From: Fimbriimonadia bacterium
GTDB lineage: Bacteria; Armatimonadota; Fimbriimonadia; Fimbriimonadales; GBS-DC
Length of the DNA: 50,770 bases
Assembly: GCA_026129765.1 (NCBI GenBank)
Contig: JAHCHP010000010.1
Location: forward strand, 80,001 to 130,770
Direction of reading: 5' to 3'
Both the position numbers and the translations under genes were made by a program. The notes beneath the pieces were generated by a model that was not told the origin of the DNA, made no database searches, and saw only the letters and a list, made by a program, of their open reading frames with translations. Positions 48,572-50,770 of the stretch are shown one piece after another. Every line of letters starts with the position of its first letter. Within the stretch, counting starts at the first letter, position 1.

Positions 48572-50770
48572 GTCAATTCAACTTTACATTCTCGGATACC
48601 ATCGCGGGTTATGTTACCGCGTATGATAATAAGAAAAACGCCTTCGGCTTGAGAACCACCGACGGGCGCGAGTTCACTGTCAACCTGACCAACGCCACCT
48701 ATGCGGAACTGATCCGCAATCTGGACGAGCCGTATGTCGACTGCACCGGACAGATTCGCGACATGCTGGTTCCTGGCTTTTACCTGTTCGCCTATGGCTC
48801 CTTCTATCCCGAGGGCAATGCGGGCGTGTTTGAAGCAAAACACCTTGTGTTTCCCGGCAAAACAGAAGGCGAATTTTGCTTTGAGAAGCCCGACTGGTGG
48901 GTTAAACAGATCCGCTCGCTGGCAAACTTCTACCTGAATGCACAGTTCCCGGACGGCAACATCGACTTCGCGAATTATCGCACGCAGATCAACCTGTATG
49001 GCGAAAAGCTGGACGGCACACGCCAAGAAACGGACACGATTTCAAGGCTCGTTTATGGCTTTGCGACTGCCTTCATGCTGACCGGTGATGAGCGTTTCCT
49101 GGAAGCCGCCGAGAAAGGAACCGCCTACTTGCGCGAACACTTGCGCGCGGTCGACGAGACCGAGGACATCTGCTACTGGTACCACGCGATGGATGTCGCG
49201 AACGGAAAGCCCCGCAAGATTCGCTCCTCCAACTTGGGCGATGTTTCCGGTTTTCGCAGCCATCATACAGCAGAGCAAGGACGAAAAGAGCGCAAGATTC
49301 TGGCGTCCGAGTTCTCCGATGATTACGACGCGATTCCGATGTACGAGCAGATCTATGCTTTGGCTGGTCCCACACAGACCTTCCGCGTGACGGGCGATCC
49401 TGCCATTCTGCAAGACATCGAGCGCACGATCAATCTGTTCAACCGCTACTTCCGAGACCGCGACCGGGGCGGCTTTTTCTCCCATATCGACCCCGTTTCC
49501 TTCAGTCCTTACAGCGAAACGCTGGGCAAAGACCGCGCCCGCAAAAACTGGAACTCGGTCGGCGACCATGCGCCCGCTTATCTGATCAACCTCTACCTGG
49601 CGACAGGCGACGAGCGATGGGCAGAGATGCTGGTGGAAACCGCCGATACCATTGTGGAGCGGTTCCCTGACTACAAGAACAGCCCCTTTGTGCAGGAGCG
49701 GTTCTTCGAGGATTGGTCTCCCGATCAGGAATGGGGTTGGCAGCAGAACCGAGCCGTCGTGGGACATAACCTGAAGATCGCCTGGAACCTCATGCGAATC
49801 TACAATATCAACCAGGACGAGCGGTATCTGGAGTTGGCACGCAAGATTGCGGACGTTATGCCCACCGTGGGCTGCGACCTGCAGCGAGGCGGTTGGTACG
49901 ATGTGATGGAGCGCTCCCGGTCTAAGGGACAAAACGCCCATCGCTTCGTGTGGCATGACCGCAAAGCCTGGTGGCAGCAAGAGCAAGCCATTTTGGCGTA
50001 TCTGATCCTGGCGGGTTCTGTGAAGGCGCCTGAGTACCTGCAGTTCGCGCGCGAATCGTCCGCGTTCTATAATGCATGGTTCCTGGATCATGACTCTGGC
50101 GCGGTTTACTTCAATGTGCTGGCGAATGGGTTGCCCTATCTGCTGGGTAATGAGCGCAACAAAGGCAGCCACTCGATGAGCGGTTACCACTCCTTCGAGC
50201 TCTCCTTCTTGGCAGCGGTCTATACCAACTTGTTAGTGACCCGGCAGCCGATGAACTTCTACTTCAAGCCGAAGCCGGGCGCGTTCAAGGACAACACCCT
50301 GAGAATCCAGCCCGACCTTTTGCCTGCAGGCTGTCTGCGCATCGAAGAGGTGTGGGTGAATGGCGAGCGGTACTCTAACTTCGACTCGAAGAACATGAGC
50401 ATCCAACTGCCCTCCACCAATGAACCTGTCACCGTGCAAGTCCGTGTTGCGCCGACGCTGGGAGTGGAGCATTTCCGCGCCTTGACCGATGTGCAGAACG
50501 GCACAACCCGCCTGATTTTGCAGGGCGAACTGGATTCTCGCGCGGTGCCGCATTTCCGAACGCTGATCGAATCAACGGCGGAACGCGGCTCCAAGAAACT
50601 GGTCATTGAAGCGCAAGACCTGAGCAGTCTGACCACAGCGGGCGCGCGCGCGTTCTCGTTTGCGCGTCAGAAACTGCCTGTAGACACCCAGATCTTCGTA
50701 GTCGGCGCGAACGACAACATCATCCAGGTGCTGGAACAAGAGGAAATCGTCGACGAGCTGAACTTCGTGG
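48568..50770 (+). CDS. AGE epimerase-like protein fused to a STAS domain (partial, runs off the window)
   Basis: An open frame of 734 codons without a stop at the window end. Residues 1-95 form a small beta domain with OB-like strands (AGYVTAYDNKKNAFGLRT, YVDCTGQIRDMLVPGFYLFAYG). Residues about 108-600 form an (alpha/alpha)6 barrel like N-acylglucosamine 2-epimerase and related sugar isomerases, with phrases ETDTISRLVYGFA, NWNSVGDHAPAYLINL, EWGWQQNRAVVGHNLKIAWN, RFVWHDRKAWWQQEQAILAY and KGSHSMSGYHSFEL. The many His, Trp and Glu/Asp residues suit a sugar site. From about residue 640 a STAS-like domain begins (TTRLILQGELDSRAVPHF, then LVIEAQDLSSLTTAGARAF). T690 stands where SpoIIAA has its phosphorylated Ser. 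The ATGA overlap with glgX marks a coupled pair. Substrate and signal are unknown. Confidence 0.75.
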   Translation, partial: MSQFNFTFSDTIAGYVTAYDNKKNAFGLRTTDGREFTVNLTNATYAELIRNLDEPYVDCTGQIRDMLVPGFYLFAYGSFYPEGNAGVFEAKHLVFPGKTEGEFCFEKPDWWVKQIRSLANFYLNAQFPDGNIDFANYRTQINLYGEKLDGTRQETDTISRLVYGFATAFMLTGDERFLEAAEKGTAYLREHLRAVDETEDICYWYHAMDVANGKPRKIRSSNLGDVSGFRSHHTAEQGRKERKILASEFSDDYDAIPMYEQIYALAGPTQTFRVTGDPAILQDIERTINLFNRYFRDRDRGGFFSHIDPVSFSPYSETLGKDRARKNWNSVGDHAPAYLINLYLATGDERWAEMLVETADTIVERFPDYKNSPFVQERFFEDWSPDQEWGWQQNRAVVGHNLKIAWNLMRIYNINQDERYLELARKIADVMPTVGCDLQRGGWYDVMERSRSKGQNAHRFVWHDRKAWWQQEQAILAYLILAGSVKAPEYLQFARESSAFYNAWFLDHDSGAVYFNVLANGLPYLLGNERNKGSHSMSGYHSFELSFLAAVYTNLLVTRQPMNFYFKPKPGAFKDNTLRIQPDLLPAGCLRIEEVWVNGERYSNFDSKNMSIQLPSTNEPVTVQVRVAPTLGVEHFRALTDVQNGTTRLILQGELDSRAVPHFRTLIESTAERGSKKLVIEAQDLSSLTTAGARAFSFARQKLPVDTQIFVVGANDNIIQVLEQEEIVDELNFV

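Noticed and set aside
49042..50190. 382-codon minus-strand open frame near the window end
   Set aside because: It lies opposite the AGE-STAS gene, whose frame is open throughout and carries clear family phrases. The minus frame has none.

Overview
The window is a moderately GC-rich (by eye) chromosomal stretch from a Gram-negative-type (diderm) bacterium. Diderm character is inferred from an apolipoprotein N-acyltransferase, an outer-membrane beta-barrel gene, and a block of type II secretion/type IV pilus-like pseudopilins. A planctomycete-style large c-type cytochrome, many short promoters placed directly in front of start codons, LacI-type regulation, and secreted proteins ending in EF-hand/dockerin-like motifs recall Armatimonadota and neighbouring phyla. 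That placement is tentative. No rRNA, tRNA, CRISPR array or complete insertion sequence was recognised.

Layout. 1-6 kb (minus strand): smc, a SAM methyltransferase, sucC and the fluoride channel crcB. 6-8.5 kb: a secreted gingipain-like (C25) protein. 8.5-11.7 kb: glycerate kinase coupled to a GMC-type FAD oxidase that carries an in-frame palindromic repeat insertion. 11.9-15.8 kb: a five-gene pseudopilin operon. 15.9-21.1 kb (plus strand): thioredoxin-NHL protein, small anchored protein, acpS, purN, and a fused homocysteine methyltransferase/MTHFR. 21.2-30.2 kb: the large cytochrome c protein, an acyl-CoA ligase, birA, gcvPB with a lipoate/octanoyl transferase, and tyrS. 30.5-32.3 kb: a DUF433/DUF5615 toxin-antitoxin-like pair and a LacI regulator. 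32.4-43.4 kb: alpha/beta hydrolase, Gfo/Idh/MocA oxidoreductase, a dockerin-ended secreted protein, sulfotransferase, aromatic amino acid hydroxylase, lnt, an OPA-family transporter, and a glycosidase-like protein.

43.5-50.8 kb is the most unusual part. After an outer-membrane barrel gene with a textbook promoter and terminator comes a co-directional cluster: NTF2-like protein, DJ-1/PfpI protein, two-unit tautomerase-like protein, glycogen debranching enzyme GlgX, and a large protein that fuses an OB-like N-terminus, an AGE-epimerase-like (alpha/alpha)6 barrel and a C-terminal STAS domain. The last gene runs off the window end. The ATGA overlaps suggest translational coupling. I infer a regulated alpha-glucan/sugar module that may be wired to partner-switch signalling, and I flag it as the best candidate for an undescribed system.

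Two genome-wide themes also stand out. At least eight genes have a -10 box 6-10 nt before the ATG and no ribosome-binding site, which implies leaderless or near-leaderless transcripts. Several families of short palindromic dispersed repeats are present, and two of them appear to sit in frame inside protein-coding genes (the GMC oxidase and lnt).
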